From: Epulopiscium sp. Nele67-Bin004 | GTDB lineage: Bacteria; Bacillota_A; Clostridia; Lachnospirales; Cellulosilyticaceae | Assembly: GCA_002007315.1 (NCBI GenBank) | Contig: LNZQ01000181.1 | Location: 1-42,966, forward strand | DNA length: 42,966 nucleotides | Reading direction: 5' to 3' | Part shown: positions 42,545 to 42,966 of the stretch, piece after piece | Layout of the letters: each line of letters starts with the position of its first letter | Numbering within the stretch: position 1 is the first letter of the stretch | Notes under the pieces: model-generated | The model's database searches: none | The model's input: the letters and a program-made list of their open reading frames with translations, nothing else | Told to the model about the DNA's origin: nothing | Translations under genes and position numbers: made by a program

Positions 42545-42966
42545 CACCATCTCAAGGAGTGAACCCCCTCCGCTCGATGCGCTGTACAGTCCGCAACTGT
42601 TACCCTTTGGGATAGTGATTTCATCTACTGCAAACCCCCTCTCGTATAGCTCTGAAACGTCTACTTTTGCCATAAAGGTTAAGAGGTTTGCAGGGGATAT
42701 GGAGTTTGATACTTCGGTGGCGAAACTATCATAGCTTACCAACTCATTACCATCACGCTCCGCAAGGTCGGGGAACTCACCCACACACTCTATATCCTCG
42801 CTCTCGAAAAGTTCCTTTACTCGCTTGGGATTGAGATTGAGTGCATCTACCATATTGCCAAAGTAGCTCTCTTTATATGAGTAGCTCCCCTCGAAGTGGT
42901 GAGAGTTGATACAGTCGTAGTTGCTGTGTAGCTCAACTCTAATGGGTAGAGTATCGGTGTAACCAA
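42545..42966 (-). CDS. Partial gene of unknown prokaryotic or phage origin
   Basis: An open frame runs on the minus strand from the window end (5' end missing) to about 42545, where it meets the foreign block and soon stops. About 140 residues are visible, including IRVELHSNYDCINSHHF, SLNPKRV-like ALNLNPKRVKELFE, and IPKGNSCGLYSASSGGGSLLEM. The protein pattern and frequent CG suggest a real prokaryotic or phage gene, but I do not recognise the family. Composition and codon use differ from the bacterial genes left of 41406, so it comes from a third source. Confidence 0.5.

Noticed and set aside
42382..42624. 80-residue open frame on the minus strand with a cysteine- and histidine-rich start
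   Set aside because: It spans the junction of the foreign block and the third-source fragment in a frame different from the real gene fragment, without a ribosome binding site.

Overview
The window is a low-GC bacterial contig with strong AGGAGG-type ribosome binding sites. Most genes lie on the minus strand, and coordinates below run left to right, against transcription. A stage II sporulation protein (SpoIIR), a GerA-type germinant receptor, WalRK with YycH/YycI-like partners, S-layer-homology proteins and a flagellar locus point to a flagellated, endospore-forming Firmicute of the class Clostridia. A block of vertebrate-like DNA is fused to the right end, so an animal-gut symbiont is likely. 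A surgeonfish symbiont of the Epulopiscium/Cellulosilyticum kind is one testable guess, not something the sequence proves.

Layout. (1) 1-3433: flagellar accessory genes (helical chaperone-like proteins, a PseG-like sugar hydrolase, YjfB, FlaG) and a NeuD-like acyltransferase, suggesting nonulosonate decoration of flagellin. (2) 3430-8076: P-loop kinase, two ECF-type S components, a NusG domain II protein, then on the plus strand ApbE, a TauE/SafE permease and a DUF4430-like secreted protein. This looks like small-molecule uptake plus an extracytosolic flavinylation module. (3) 8118-14842: the accessory region and most unusual part. A three-gene cassette (two tandem Rpn-family PD-(D/E)XK nuclease genes followed by a secreted DUF4179-like protein) occurs twice in direct orientation. 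The four Rpn copies are nearly identical except for different numbers of tetrapeptide repeats, the feature linked to Rpn gene-within-gene toxin-antitoxin phage defence. (4) 14884-17609: SDR oxidoreductase, a decayed small gene, an AraC regulator and YqxD/YaiI.

(5) 17668-27295: an apparent long envelope-homeostasis operon transcribed as SLH protein, LysM protein, walR, walK, unknown secreted protein, yycH-like, yycI-like, murA. (6) 27538-33778: an ADP-ribosylglycohydrolase on the plus strand, then a repeat-containing unknown protein, a CBS-domain protein and two surface proteins. (7) 33843-36979: ddl-murI-DUF1934-galU, cell-wall precursor and sugar-nucleotide supply. (8) 37099-41406: spoIIR with a hairpin over its ribosome binding site, and gerAC, gerAB, gerAA.

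(9) gerAA is cut at about 41406. After it comes about 1.1 kb of DNA with no bacterial genes, including a 409-base stretch without a single CpG (vertebrate-like). From about 42545 to the end is a CpG-rich fragment of an unidentified prokaryotic or phage gene. The right 1.56 kb is therefore best read as a three-way assembly or amplification chimera and should not be interpreted as linked to the bacterial genome.
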